Assembly (NCBI GenBank): GCA_910576815.1
Contig: CAJTKA010000023.1
Location: 1-55,988, forward strand
From: an uncultured Lachnospiraceae bacterium
GTDB lineage: Bacteria; Bacillota; Clostridia; Lachnospirales; Lachnospiraceae
Reading direction: 5' to 3'
Length of the DNA stretch: 55,988 bases
The notes beneath the pieces are model-generated. The model was not told the origin of the DNA. It worked only from the letters and a program-made list of their open reading frames with translations, and ran no database searches. Of the stretch, positions 37,509 to 48,100 are shown one piece after another (position 1 is the first letter of the stretch; the number at the start of each line of letters is the position of its first letter). The position numbers were made by a program, and so were the translations under genes.

Positions 37509-39263
37509 ATGGCTTCCAGAGCGATCACGATAGAGATCGGCTATTCGCTGACTAAGGTCTGCGAGGTAGACTACAAGGCGAAGACACACAGGATCTATAA
37601 GAGCTTTACGGTGGCAAACGGCGCGGAGATCATCAATGACGGTGCGCTGAACGCGACCCCCGAATATGTAGCGAATTTACAGCGCGCTCTCGCGGTGAAT
37701 CATGTAAAGACCAAACAGGTGGTGTTTACGATTACTTCCTCGAAAATCGCCAGTCGTGAAGTCATGATCCCCTTTGTAAAGGAAAACAGGATCGCGGACG
37801 TGGTCAACGCCAACGCTTCGGATTATTTCCCGGTGGACTTGAGCCAGTATCAGCTTTCTTATACGATCTTGGGAACGGTCGGTGAAAAGAACTCGCAGCA
37901 GTATAAACTGATGGTGATCGCGGTGCCGGCGCAGCTTCTGTCGGGTTATTACGAGCTGGCAAAGGCGCTGAAGCTGGAGGTTGCCGCCATCGACTATGCC
38001 AGCAACAGTATTTATCAGGTGATGAAGGAGGAATGTGCGAAAGGCAAGCACATGATCGTTAAAATAGACGAGAGGTCTTCCCTGGTGATGGCGGTGGAGG
38101 ATTCCGTGATGACCTTTACCAGAAACGTCTCCTACGGCGTGGAGGAGGTCATGGAGGCGGTAATGAGCACGCTCTGCTGGGGCGAAGTCACTTCCGTGGA
38201 ACAGGCGATCCGCGTGCTGCAGCGAAACGAGTGTATCACGCTGGAGGATAAATCAAAGACAGAGCATACCGAGACAGAGGAAGCACATATTGGCAGACCG
38301 GAGCCCCAGCCGACGGTAAGGACGGCCAAAACCAAGGCGTTAGAAGATGTGATGGATGCCATCGTGCCGCTGGTCAACGGTATTTCCCGAGTCATTGACT
38401 ACTATGCGTCCAGGACTTCGGGCGAGGGCATCGAAAGGATTCTCATTACGGGTCTCGGCGCAGACTTTAAGGGCATGAGCGAGCTGCTTGCGCAGGAAGT
38501 CAATATGCCGGTGTCGGTCTTAAAGGAAGCGGCAGGCTGGAACCTGATGCGTAACTTTAAGAATGAGTGTTTCAGTGAGTACATAGCCTGTGTGGGCGCC
38601 GCTGTTGCGCCGCTTGATTTTAAGCAGGAGGCGGAGAAGCGCGGTAAGGAGAAAAAGGGAAAAGCAGGCAGCAGCGCTGAAAAAGGGACAAACTGGGCGC
38701 CCCTTGCTTACAGTATCTTTGGCGTTGGTCTGGCGGCAGCAGCCGCTCTGGCGGCGATTCCAATGGTCGGTTATGCAAAGCTGACGAAGACGAATATGGA
38801 GCTAAAGACGCAGGCGGGCAGCCTGGAGGATATTATCCCCATTTATAATGAATATGTCGCAGTGCAGACGCAGCGTGCCATGGTAGGCGCCATGTACGAT
38901 GCAACGGAGAGCAGGAACGAGGAGCTGGAAGAATTTTTGGGAGAGCTCGAGGATAAGCTGCCTTCCAATGTAAATGTCATTTCGTTTTCCAGCAATACTT
39001 TCGAGATTAGCATCAATATGAAGGTGCAGACGAAAGATGATGTGGGTGAGACGGTGGAGCAGATGCGTACCTTCCACTCCCTGGTACCGGATAAGGTGAC
39101 GGTGACCTCCATCGTCGAGGAGGAGAATGAGGAGAGCGGCGAGCATGCAGTCAACTTTACGGTGACGGCGCCTTATCAGGCAGTGGGCTATGAGCCGCCC
39201 GAGGAGACAGAAGATACAGAAGACGGCGGAACAGACGCGGATGCGGCTGCAGCAGCGGAATAG
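37509..39263 (+). CDS. pilMN: PilM-PilN fusion, T4P alignment complex
   Basis: 584 residues. Residues 1 to about 375 are an actin-like PilM domain (AITIEIGYSLTKVCEV phosphate-1-like start; AAIDYASNSIYQVM; ILITGLGADFKGMSEL near 312). A Lys-rich linker follows, then one membrane helix (about 398-420) and a PilN-like extracytoplasmic part: coiled coil then a ferredoxin-like beta-alpha domain ending near 560. The tail is very acidic (EETEDTEDGG). Elsewhere PilM and PilN are separate proteins joined by the PilN N-terminal peptide; fused PilMN is known from Clostridioides difficile. It ties PilO and the pilus base to the ATPases. Starts with GAGGGAGGAAATG upstream; pilO begins 12 bases later. Confidence 0.9.
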   Translation: MASRAITIEIGYSLTKVCEVDYKAKTHRIYKSFTVANGAEIINDGALNATPEYVANLQRALAVNHVKTKQVVFTITSSKIASREVMIPFVKENRIADVVNANASDYFPVDLSQYQLSYTILGTVGEKNSQQYKLMVIAVPAQLLSGYYELAKALKLEVAAIDYASNSIYQVMKEECAKGKHMIVKIDERSSLVMAVEDSVMTFTRNVSYGVEEVMEAVMSTLCWGEVTSVEQAIRVLQRNECITLEDKSKTEHTETEEAHIGRPEPQPTVRTAKTKALEDVMDAIVPLVNGISRVIDYYASRTSGEGIERILITGLGADFKGMSELLAQEVNMPVSVLKEAAGWNLMRNFKNECFSEYIACVGAAVAPLDFKQEAEKRGKEKKGKAGSSAEKGTNWAPLAYSIFGVGLAAAAALAAIPMVGYAKLTKTNMELKTQAGSLEDIIPIYNEYVAVQTQRAMVGAMYDATESRNEELEEFLGELEDKLPSNVNVISFSSNTFEISINMKVQTKDDVGETVEQMRTFHSLVPDKVTVTSIVEEENEESGEHAVNFTVTAPYQAVGYEPPEETEDTEDGGTDADAAAAAE

Positions 39264-39275
39264 GAGGCATAGAAA

Positions 39276-40082
39276 ATGAAGGTATCAAAGAGAGATATAT
39301 TATTGTTGCTTGGTTTTCTGGGGATCCTGGCTGCCGTTTGTTCCTATTTGTTTGTATTTCAGCCGACGATGGAAAAAACGGAGGCGTTGGCGGAGGAGAA
39401 TAAGCAGTTGGAGGAGCGGATCGTGGATCTGCAGAAAAAGTCCGACAACCGTGACACCTACGAGAGCGAGACGGCGCGGATGCGTCGGGAGATGGAAGAA
39501 ATCTACCAGCTTTTCCCGGTGGATGTGCGCGAGGAAAACGCAATCCTTTTGGCAATCAATCAGGAATTGCTTTCTCCGATGAAGGTGGAGTCCGTCACCA
39601 TAGACGCCCTTCTGGAGGTGCCCATAGTGGAGGCGCAGCAGCAGGATATGCCTGACGCTACCTATGAGATCGAACAGGTGGAAGAAATCGAGGATGCTAC
39701 GGGGACGCAGGATCCCACGACGGTCGAAGCGGATGTGACGCACGATGCGTCCGGCGCGAATCCTTTTAATTTGATGTACCGCAGAGCAACCATCAATTAC
39801 GAAGTATCTTATGAGGGCTTAAAGCGAAGTGTGAAAAATATCTGTATGCAGACTGACCGCATGGTCATTAACAACCTGACGGTGGTTTACGATGATCAAA
39901 CGGGGCTTTTGAAGGGTTCCACGGCAGTGGATCTGTTCTGTGTACCCGGACAGGAGGGCAAGGAGTACGAGGAGCCTGATTTTGGCGGCGTGCTTCTTGG
40001 CACCAACAACATCTTTGGCACGAGAGTGGTTCGCAGCGAGGAAAGTCTTCCTGATCTGGAGGAAGGCGCGGAGGCGCAGTAA
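39276..40082 (+). CDS. pilO: PilO-like alignment protein
   Basis: 268 residues. Short cytoplasmic N-terminus, a membrane helix near 8-28, a coiled coil near 33-75 (ALAEENKQLEERIVDLQKK), then an extracellular ferredoxin-like domain near 80-240 (INYEVSYEGLKRSVKNICMQ; MVINNLTVVYDDQTG). An acidic insertion (near 120-150, EQVEEIEDATGTQDP) splits the domain. Identified by position after pilMN and by this plan; sequence conservation in the family is low. It dimerises with the PilN part of PilMN. The next gene starts 2 bases after its stop codon. Confidence 0.85.
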   Translation: MKVSKRDILLLLGFLGILAAVCSYLFVFQPTMEKTEALAEENKQLEERIVDLQKKSDNRDTYESETARMRREMEEIYQLFPVDVREENAILLAINQELLSPMKVESVTIDALLEVPIVEAQQQDMPDATYEIEQVEEIEDATGTQDPTTVEADVTHDASGANPFNLMYRRATINYEVSYEGLKRSVKNICMQTDRMVINNLTVVYDDQTGLLKGSTAVDLFCVPGQEGKEYEEPDFGGVLLGTNNIFGTRVVRSEESLPDLEEGAEAQ

Positions 40083-40084
40083 AT

Positions 40085-41674
40085 ATGACGACAGCAGCAG
40101 AAAGCCGAAAACTGAATAAAGATGCAGGCTTTTCCCTGCTGGAACTATTAATAGCGGTTGTTATTCTTTCCATCATTGTGATTCCGCTTCTGAACCTGTT
40201 TTTATCTTCCAACAGGCTCAACATCAAGTCCAGGCAGACCCTGCGGGCGACTACGGCGGCGCAGGATATCATGGAGGGACTCAAAGCATACGATATCAAT
40301 GAGATCAAGGAACAGTTTGATAAGCCTGCGAACGGTTTCTATGTGATCGACAGCAGGATGATTAAGGGCGGCGTGGCGGAGGAGCCCACGTTGGAGGTGG
40401 ACGGTGCGGGGAATGCTGCGCCGGGGCTCTATGTGTTCAGCATGAAAGAGCTAAATATGCAGGGCAGTAAGTTCGACGCCAAGATCGTGGTGGATGCCAG
40501 GGGGTATATGGACCCTGCACGTTTCGCTTCCCATAGCCATATCTACGAACAGACTTTTTTCGACGGTGAAAAGTGTACGATGTGTGGTGCGTTTAAAAAT
40601 ATCCGCAAACACGACGGTATATTTAACGACGCAGCTTTAGCGGACGCCAGAAGCATCGATAAAGAAAACGGTACTTTTGCAGAGTCAACGAAGATTAGGC
40701 GGGCGGTGCTGGACAGTGTCTTTAAGGATACGAATATGAAGTCGGCTGTCAAGGCGAAACTCAAGGCATCCGGGGTTGCGGATGCGGATCTTGACGATGC
40801 GTATGAGAGCCTATGGAAGAAAAATACGCCGCTTTCGGCGAACTATGTCTGCTATAAGAATGCCCCCGCTTTTTTTGACCAGATCAGTCGAGAAATCATC
40901 GTAGATCTCTCGGTCAGCGGTGAGGTCGATGAAAACGGAGATCCTAAGGCGGATATGGCGGTCACGCAGAAATATATGTTTCATTATAAAGACATCAACG
41001 GGATAAATGTGCCTGTACCAACCTATGGGGATATTGACGACGGGATCGTTGTGAATAAGATGCCGCGCGGCAGCATTGCCAGGACAAAGGACGGAAAGCT
41101 CAACGTCAACATTTTTTACTATCCGCTCTACGGCGCGTCTGCACCCGATAAGATTATCATAAACAACGACTCGGGCCTGGATTTAAATCTCCTGATTGCG
41201 AAGCAGCGGTATGAGAAACTGATAGACGATCCGGCAAATCCCGGGCAGAAGATTCCCGATCTGAGCGATCCGGAGTATCTGAGCGATCCGCAGCTGTTGT
41301 CGGCGGAGCAGTTCTATCACGTTGACGTCGAGGTCAATGAGCCGCATTTTGACAAGGATAAGTTTATCTTAAAGACCAATCTGGGTCTGAATTTGGTGGG
41401 AGAGAAGTATCTTGCCGGTGCGCCCGGCACGAATCTGGAGCTTCCGGCACAGTTTACCGTAAACGGAACACACATGGATTTAAGTGGCACAAGCGGCATG
41501 AATATCTTTACGTTGGACGGCGTGCGCAGTCCCATGGGCAAAGATCCGGACCCCGGCGAGATTACAGAGCTGATTTACGATGTGGAGGTCAGCGTTTACG
41601 AAGAAGGGGCGGCGGCGAGCGGTTTTCCGCTTGATAAACGGATGGTCGTGATAGGAGGAAGTACAACGAATTGA
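40085..41674 (+). CDS. Large minor pilin (PilV-like)
   Basis: 529 residues, far longer than ordinary pilins. The prepilin site is KDAG|FSLLE (Gly15, Glu20 at +5) followed by the hydrophobic helix LLIAVVILSIIVIPLLNLFL and the SRQTLRATTAAQDIMEGLK segment typical of PilV/GspI-like minor pilins. The rest is a large extracellular region with one CTMC motif (near 157-160, KCTMCGAFK), possibly a metal site, and beta-rich C-terminal sequence. Probably part of the priming or tip complex of the pilus. No clear ribosome binding site, so translation is likely coupled to pilO. Confidence 0.85.
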   Translation: MTTAAESRKLNKDAGFSLLELLIAVVILSIIVIPLLNLFLSSNRLNIKSRQTLRATTAAQDIMEGLKAYDINEIKEQFDKPANGFYVIDSRMIKGGVAEEPTLEVDGAGNAAPGLYVFSMKELNMQGSKFDAKIVVDARGYMDPARFASHSHIYEQTFFDGEKCTMCGAFKNIRKHDGIFNDAALADARSIDKENGTFAESTKIRRAVLDSVFKDTNMKSAVKAKLKASGVADADLDDAYESLWKKNTPLSANYVCYKNAPAFFDQISREIIVDLSVSGEVDENGDPKADMAVTQKYMFHYKDINGINVPVPTYGDIDDGIVVNKMPRGSIARTKDGKLNVNIFYYPLYGASAPDKIIINNDSGLDLNLLIAKQRYEKLIDDPANPGQKIPDLSDPEYLSDPQLLSAEQFYHVDVEVNEPHFDKDKFILKTNLGLNLVGEKYLAGAPGTNLELPAQFTVNGTHMDLSGTSGMNIFTLDGVRSPMGKDPDPGEITELIYDVEVSVYEEGAAASGFPLDKRMVVIGGSTTN

Positions 41675-41769
41675 CAAAAAAATGCAGTCGTAATGATTGG
41701 ATAATTAGCATGCGTTATAAAATTGTATCGACAGACGCAGGAAATGGTATGAGCGGGAAATAATGGGGT

Positions 41770-44397
41770 ATGGGTATGAAAAGAACGGGCGGTAAGTTTG
41801 CACAGCTTTATCAGTGGGCAAAGAAGAAACGGGACGACAGAGGTTCCGCCATTGTCATTGTGATTATCGCGATGGCAATGATCGGGATTTTGGCTACTAC
41901 CCTGCTCTGGATGGCCTACATGAACTATATGATCAAGGTGGCGGATATCCGCAACAAGAACAGCTTTTACACCGCCGAGGAGGTGGTGGAGCAGATCATG
42001 TCGGGACTACGCAGGGAATCCGCTGGGGCGGTGGGCGTTGCTTACCGGGATGTGCTGGCAAACTGGGATAATCTGGACTCTGAGGCGGCGCGTTCCAACC
42101 TCTTTATGACTACTTATATGGATACCCTGATTGATAAGTTCAAGGACCCCTCCTATGGCGCGATCCGCTATAACAGGTCGATTCTGGAGGCTTATGTGGA
42201 CATTGCGGACTTCTCCGGAGGGACTGCGGGCGTGGATGTGGCGGCATGGAATCATGGCAACGCGCTGAGTGAGGCCGAAGGCGCGCCAGAGATGGAAGTG
42301 GTAAACAACAACAGCATTATCCTGAAAAATATCTATGTCTCCTGCACGGATGCCGATGACAGACTGTCCATCGTAAAGACGGATATCCGTCTGGATGTGC
42401 CAAAGCTGGTCTTTGAGAATACGGGTTCCATTGACGGACTCTACCAGTATAGCCTCATCGGTAATCAGGGGGTCGAGCTGCAGGGTCCCGGCATTACCCA
42501 GGTGGAGGGCAGTATCTACGCGGGCGCGGATAAGAACGGCATTGGCGGGCTTACGCTTGGCTTAAAGACGGAGACGGACGGAAGCATAACCAAGACCTAC
42601 AATACGAGTCTGGTGTTGGAGGACGCCCTGCGCGTGATCTCGAAAGGGGATATTACGGTGGAGGGACCTTCTTCCGCCCTGACCGTCCGGGATGTGCCGG
42701 GCGAGGATAACCGCCTATATGCAAAAAATATCAACTTAAACAGCGGAACGGCAAGTCTTGACAGCAAAGTGTATGTGGCGAACGATCTGACACTTGACGG
42801 TGTGGGCAGCAGAGTCGCGCTCACGAAAGAGTATTACGGTTACGGCAATTCCGCCTTCAACGGGCTGCCGGGAGAGCCGGTTGCTGATCCTGCGGTCAGC
42901 AGCGCCATCATCATAAACGGCAGGGATTCCACGGTCGATATGTCGGCGGTGACGAGACTGCTGCTTGCGGGACGTTCCTATATCAGTCCACGCCTTGGCA
43001 ATACGGCGGGGCATATGGGGAGCGATAAGGCGGACCTTACGTCGTCGAGCCCGCCGGTGATGATGGGAGAGTCCATCGCCGTCAAAGGCGGTCAGGTGGC
43101 ATATCTGGTACCTGCGGAGTGCATCGGCACACTGAATGGGGAGAGCGTGATTGGTCAGAACCCCGTCTACGCGAGCAAGATAGACGACAAGACGGAAGAG
43201 AATGAAAAAACCTACGGAGTGGGCTTTAAGGAAGTGGATTTTGACAGGGCAGTCTATCGTCTCGGCGGCAAAACATTGCGGGAAATGGGTGTGGGCTCAA
43301 GTGTGCCGGGCCATACGGCAGCGGACGACATGAAATACATCCGCAAGGTCTATGCGCCTTATCGGGGCGATACGCTCCTCTACTATTATCTGGTCATGGA
43401 TAAGGACACTGCGGAAAAATATTTTGTGCAGTACTATGATTTCCATGCGAACAGGGAAGAAATCGATAACTATTTCAACAGATATCTTTCCGGTGGTATT
43501 CAGCTCGGCGATTTTGCGGACCCCATGACAGAGTATACGATCCTCGGTAACAGCCTGGTGAGCAGCGCCCTTACGGACAGCGGCGTGACTTTACTGACCG
43601 GCGTGGATCAGTCGACCTTAAATCTGGCAGGAACGGGCGGCACGGGAACGCCGGGAGAAGGCGGCGGGGGCACAGACCCGGCGGCGCCCGTTGACCCGAA
43701 TGCCTACACGGAGACCGGTGAAAATGCGGAGGAAGTGAAAAACGAAGCGATAGCCGGCAGTGCGACCGTGGATGAGCTCATCGCGCAGATCAGGAAAGAC
43801 TATACCAGCTTAACCTATAACCTGAAGGACGGGGGAGGGGTTCCGGGCTTTGCCGACCCTAATCTGCCGAGTGTTTATGAGCCGGAGAAGGCGGCGGAGT
43901 ATGTGTTTAAGAGCATTATCAAATGCAAGGAGCCGGGTGGCACGGCGGACAACGTGGAAGATTATCTGGCAGGTCTTCCGGGAAACCCGAGCCATGTGAA
44001 ATACGAGACCTCGTCCGGGCAGCTGGCATATCTAACGAGAAACGACGCAACGCTGTCATCAATTGGCGGACCCGGCGAAGTAAGACTGGTTATCAGCCTC
44101 GGCAATGTGACGGTGGATCAGGATTTTACCGGTCTGATCATCGCTAAGGGCAGGATTATCGTGACCGGCGCGCATAAGATCAAACGCGGCGCTACCGAAC
44201 TGGCGAACGTGTTGGAGGCGAACAGCGAGTTTTGGAAGAACGACGGCACCGGCGACAATCAGAAGCCGATCGATCTGTTTATGAACGGCGGCGGCAGTCT
44301 GTTAAACGGGGCGGTGACACCGAATATGGACGCTGAGGGCAATCTGGCGCTCGACTACAGCGAGATCGTGCGCTATATGAACTGGATCAAGAAATAG
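41770..44397 (+). CDS. Very large PilX-like minor pilin
   Basis: 875 residues (873 if ATG 41776 is used). The N-terminus RDDRG|SAIVIVIIAMAMIGILA keeps the Gly and the hydrophobic helix but has no Glu at +5. AEEVVEQIMSGL after the helix matches the 'N..F..AE.' region of PilX/GspK-like proteins, which lack that Glu as well. The rest is an extracellular mixture of beta-helix-like repeats with many Asn/Gly turns (ITVEGPSSALTV, IYAKNINLNSGTASLDS-type units), a Gly/Thr/Pro hinge near 625-645 and a final polypeptide-folding repeat. It probably caps the pilus tip; the beta-helix could bind carbohydrate or other surfaces, an inference. Confidence 0.78.
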   Translation: MGMKRTGGKFAQLYQWAKKKRDDRGSAIVIVIIAMAMIGILATTLLWMAYMNYMIKVADIRNKNSFYTAEEVVEQIMSGLRRESAGAVGVAYRDVLANWDNLDSEAARSNLFMTTYMDTLIDKFKDPSYGAIRYNRSILEAYVDIADFSGGTAGVDVAAWNHGNALSEAEGAPEMEVVNNNSIILKNIYVSCTDADDRLSIVKTDIRLDVPKLVFENTGSIDGLYQYSLIGNQGVELQGPGITQVEGSIYAGADKNGIGGLTLGLKTETDGSITKTYNTSLVLEDALRVISKGDITVEGPSSALTVRDVPGEDNRLYAKNINLNSGTASLDSKVYVANDLTLDGVGSRVALTKEYYGYGNSAFNGLPGEPVADPAVSSAIIINGRDSTVDMSAVTRLLLAGRSYISPRLGNTAGHMGSDKADLTSSSPPVMMGESIAVKGGQVAYLVPAECIGTLNGESVIGQNPVYASKIDDKTEENEKTYGVGFKEVDFDRAVYRLGGKTLREMGVGSSVPGHTAADDMKYIRKVYAPYRGDTLLYYYLVMDKDTAEKYFVQYYDFHANREEIDNYFNRYLSGGIQLGDFADPMTEYTILGNSLVSSALTDSGVTLLTGVDQSTLNLAGTGGTGTPGEGGGGTDPAAPVDPNAYTETGENAEEVKNEAIAGSATVDELIAQIRKDYTSLTYNLKDGGGVPGFADPNLPSVYEPEKAAEYVFKSIIKCKEPGGTADNVEDYLAGLPGNPSHVKYETSSGQLAYLTRNDATLSSIGGPGEVRLVISLGNVTVDQDFTGLIIAKGRIIVTGAHKIKRGATELANVLEANSEFWKNDGTGDNQKPIDLFMNGGGSLLNGAVTPNMDAEGNLALDYSEIVRYMNWIKK

Positions 44398-44419
44398 AAA
44401 AAAGGAAGGACACGGAAGT

Positions 44420-45013
44420 TTGGGCGCAGCGAAGCATAACAGAGGCAAACTTCATAGAAGAAGCGGACAGGAAAATAATAACAGCCGTTTTAATAACAAC
44501 GGTTATTCATTGATCGAACTGGTCATTGTTCTTGCCATCATAGCAGCTATCATGGGCACGGTCTTTTACTCGATTATTTTGATCTTCAGCGCCAATGCGA
44601 AAAGTACCGCGAACGATATCCAGCGTGCCATCGGGGATTGCAAGGTGGCTACGATGGGCAGGGCATCGGCATACATGGAGCTTTATCGGGATGCCGGGAA
44701 TGAAAATGTGTACACCCGAATGTATGTGATGGACAGCAGCGGTTCTTATGTGCCGTCGGAGCCGCAGAAGGTCGGTCCGCGGCGGGTGACGGTGGCATAC
44801 AGTCAGGACGGCACCAGCGAGACGGAACTTGCGGCGGGAGATAAAATAGCGATATTTTTTGACCGCGCGAACGGTGGTTTTATAACGGGAACAGCGGATG
44901 ATGGAACGACTTATCCAATTTACAAGGCGATTTTTGTACAGGGTGGAAGCAAACATTATAAGATTGAATTGACGAAGCTTACGGGTAAGTCCGAGGTAAA
45001 AGTGGTGCCGTAA
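44420..45013 (+). CDS. Minor pilin with long leader (GspH/FimT-like)
   Basis: 197 residues from TTG 44420 (GGAAGG at 44404-44409). The leader is unusually long, 28 residues and basic, ending in NNNG|YSLIE with Tyr at +1 and Glu at +5; then ELVIVLAIIAAIMGTVFYSI. The remaining 145 residues form a small beta-rich globular domain with one Cys. No other start codon lies between the leader's beginning and the processing site. It belongs to the minor-pilin group between two giant pilins. Confidence 0.82.
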   Translation: MGAAKHNRGKLHRRSGQENNNSRFNNNGYSLIELVIVLAIIAAIMGTVFYSIILIFSANAKSTANDIQRAIGDCKVATMGRASAYMELYRDAGNENVYTRMYVMDSSGSYVPSEPQKVGPRRVTVAYSQDGTSETELAAGDKIAIFFDRANGGFITGTADDGTTYPIYKAIFVQGGSKHYKIELTKLTGKSEVKVVP

Positions 45014-45104
45014 CCCGTGGCGGATTTATGACAGTAAAGACTGGCAGCAGGTGCAGATGCGGCAAAGACGATGCGCGAAAAGCGTAGTGGGGGAAGAATT
45101 GGGT

Positions 45105-48100
45105 ATGAAAAGAGATCAGAAAGGCTTCACCATAGTGGAATTATTGATTGCGGTGGCGATCCTGTCCATCGTCGTTGCGTCTGTGTGCGGATTTATCCTG
45201 GTCGGCTCCAGAAGCTATGCGGCGGGAAACAGTGATATCAGCGTGCAGCAGGAGGCGCAGCTGGCCCTGAATCAGATGTCGGATGTGGTGATCGATACCA
45301 CCCGGAGTGTGAATTATGCGGGCTATGACGCGAGCGGGAGCCCGGTATACGCGCTGAAAGACGCTGAGTTTGCCTTTACCCCCGAGGACAAGAGCCTGGT
45401 GATGTATAATGGCGTGTTAGTCAAGAATCCCAGCGGCGGTCCGGATATCATAGAGGATGGAAACGGCAACAAGAACTATCATTTTTATTGGGATAAGAGT
45501 GAGGAGACTCTTTTTTATGCGGAAGTGGATGCGACGACGGGAACGGCGCCGATTTTCGGCGACCCCGGTTACGAGTGGGTTACGCTGGCAAGTCATGTGA
45601 CGGATTTTTCGGTGGATTTGAGTCAGGTCGAGGAGAAGCGCGTGGTCATGCTTGCCTTGACCTTTGAGGACGGCGTCAAGGAGTATGTCACCTCCAATAA
45701 CGTCACCATCCGTAATAAGGTAGGGGTCAACGACGCCGAACTTGATCCGCTCAACAGGAAAAAGACCATCTCCGTCGCGGCCAGGGATTCGGGCGTGATC
45801 ATTGAACCCGGCGAAACCTATCATTTTTCCACGCCCAGAGTGACGGGTGAGAACGTAACGGACAGGAGCGTGGTGTGGTCTGTCGAAGAATCGCACAGCG
45901 CTTCGGGCGGCACGAGGTTTACGGATAAGGACAACGGTATTTTGCAGATAGCGACGGATGAGCCGGCGGGGGATGTCAAACTGAAGATCACGACCAATGC
46001 GGTGGGAGATGACGGTCAACCGGCCACCTGCTCCGTGACGGTGCATATCAAGAGGGTCAGAGCGGTGAACCTTTCCGCAACTGCGGACGGGACAGAAACG
46101 GATGCTGCGGGAAATACCGTGTATTTGGTATCGCCGGGCGGCACCTATACGATTACTGCGGATGTGACGGGATATAAGTTGGAAGAGGTCTGCAGCGCGT
46201 GCGGCGACGATACCACGATCGACAAACAGGTGGTGTACGAGGGAAATCCGCAAGGCAGGAGTGAGGTATGGATAATTCATCAGCCGGGCGTTTATGATGT
46301 ATCCTATGCGAAGCTCAAAGACCAGAAACCGAACAGCGTAACGCTTACAATTGACAAGGGTGCGCCGACTTCGGACGAAAATGTCACGCACAGCTTTGTG
46401 GTGCAGGCGCTTTCCATGCTCTCCGTGTGCGACAACGCCTACGGCAGAAAGTACGACTGGTGGGTGCCGGGAGCCATTAGCTTTAAGGTGGTGGAGGGCA
46501 ATAAAAATATCGACTTAAACGGTGAGCTGCTATGGGGGGCGTCGGCGGATCTTACGGCCTCTTTTGATAATCCGAAGTTTCATTATTATATGCTCTTTGC
46601 ACGTATCAGGGAGTACGGCACTACAGGCAACGATAAGATCATGGTTTTCCTCTCGGAAGGTAAAACTACGCGGGTGACGCCGGATATGTTCGGTGTGGAA
46701 ACAATCAATAAGCCGTGGCAGCTTTCCCTGCAGGCGTTGGAACCCAAAGCCGATCTGCCTGCCGGCGTCGGATGGTCTGCCCTGAGTTCGGGCAAGACCG
46801 GGTATCTGGTCGATCACCCGGAAGTGAAGGCGATGATAGAGGATTATCTGGCTCCGGGGCACTGCGATGCGTCCGGTACCTATATCGGCACGGCGTATGA
46901 ACATACGGGCAAGCTTGAGACGATGATCTATCCCCCGGAGATCCTTTACCAATATAATGGACAGAAAAATCTGGAGGGCGAGTTGAAACTGCAGACGGTG
47001 ACGACGTTAGCAGGGCCGTTTACCACAAACTTCGGTGTGGATAAGGTAAAGAATACCAGAGATATGTCGCTTGGGGGATTTGCCGAGCAGAATGTAAAAT
47101 TCAGTGTGTATCGGGAGACGGAAGGCGGTCTGGAAAAGCTTTACGGGTATAACGGCGAAACGAAACAATATGAGGGGGAAAGCGAACCTTATGACCAGGC
47201 GCTGAAACTGAGTGAGATCGGCAATGTAAAAAATATGTACATCAAGCTGGATACCAACAAAAGGGATAAGTTCTCCCAGGTAGCGGGTAAATACCGGGTG
47301 ATACCGACCATCACATATACACAGGGCTCGGGAGCAGACCACTATAGCGGGAGCGGTATCTACTATACGAGTTATACGCCGAAATATGAGCAGGAACAAT
47401 ACTACGAGGATAAGCGGAGTACGGTTTACTATGAGGTGATAGAGGGCGGTAATCTGGAACTGTGGAGTTATGCCAACAATCAGTTTACATTGGGCGAAAT
47501 CTATTTCCCCGCGCCCTCAGAACCGGACTTTACACAGTATTTTAACAAAGAGGAGTCAAATTGGCAGAACGCGAAGAAAGGGGGATACTTTGCGAAGACC
47601 GTTAAGGGGAGAACGGACACAACGAGCTACCAGCCTTCCGCGGCGCAGATGCAGTGTCAGTATGTGAACGGCCGTTATGAATTGAAGCTCTTCTATACTT
47701 ATCATGACGACAACTGGGACCGTGATATGGAAGCCTCGGCGGGGCTGTTCTGCTACGATGAGACGCAAAAGAGATGGATACAGAGAGATAAGGGCACGTT
47801 TGACACACAGCTTAAAAATATGGGGCAGACACAGGTGCCGGGCAATGCGATAAAGCTGGACAACAGCACGGCGGATGTGGATTTTACAATGTGGAATAAT
47901 ACATACAAAGGGAAGATGTATATTCCATTGCCTTCGGAGAGTGCCTTTACAGATAAGCTTGGGTTTGCTCGGGAACGGAATGAGTGGCAGGAAAATAATG
48001 GTTATAATTTTAAAATACAAAAAAAAGACAAGCAGGAAACGGAGACTGTGTGGATTCACAAAGTGAAATGTTACTATGATCCGTCGGCGAAAGAATATAC

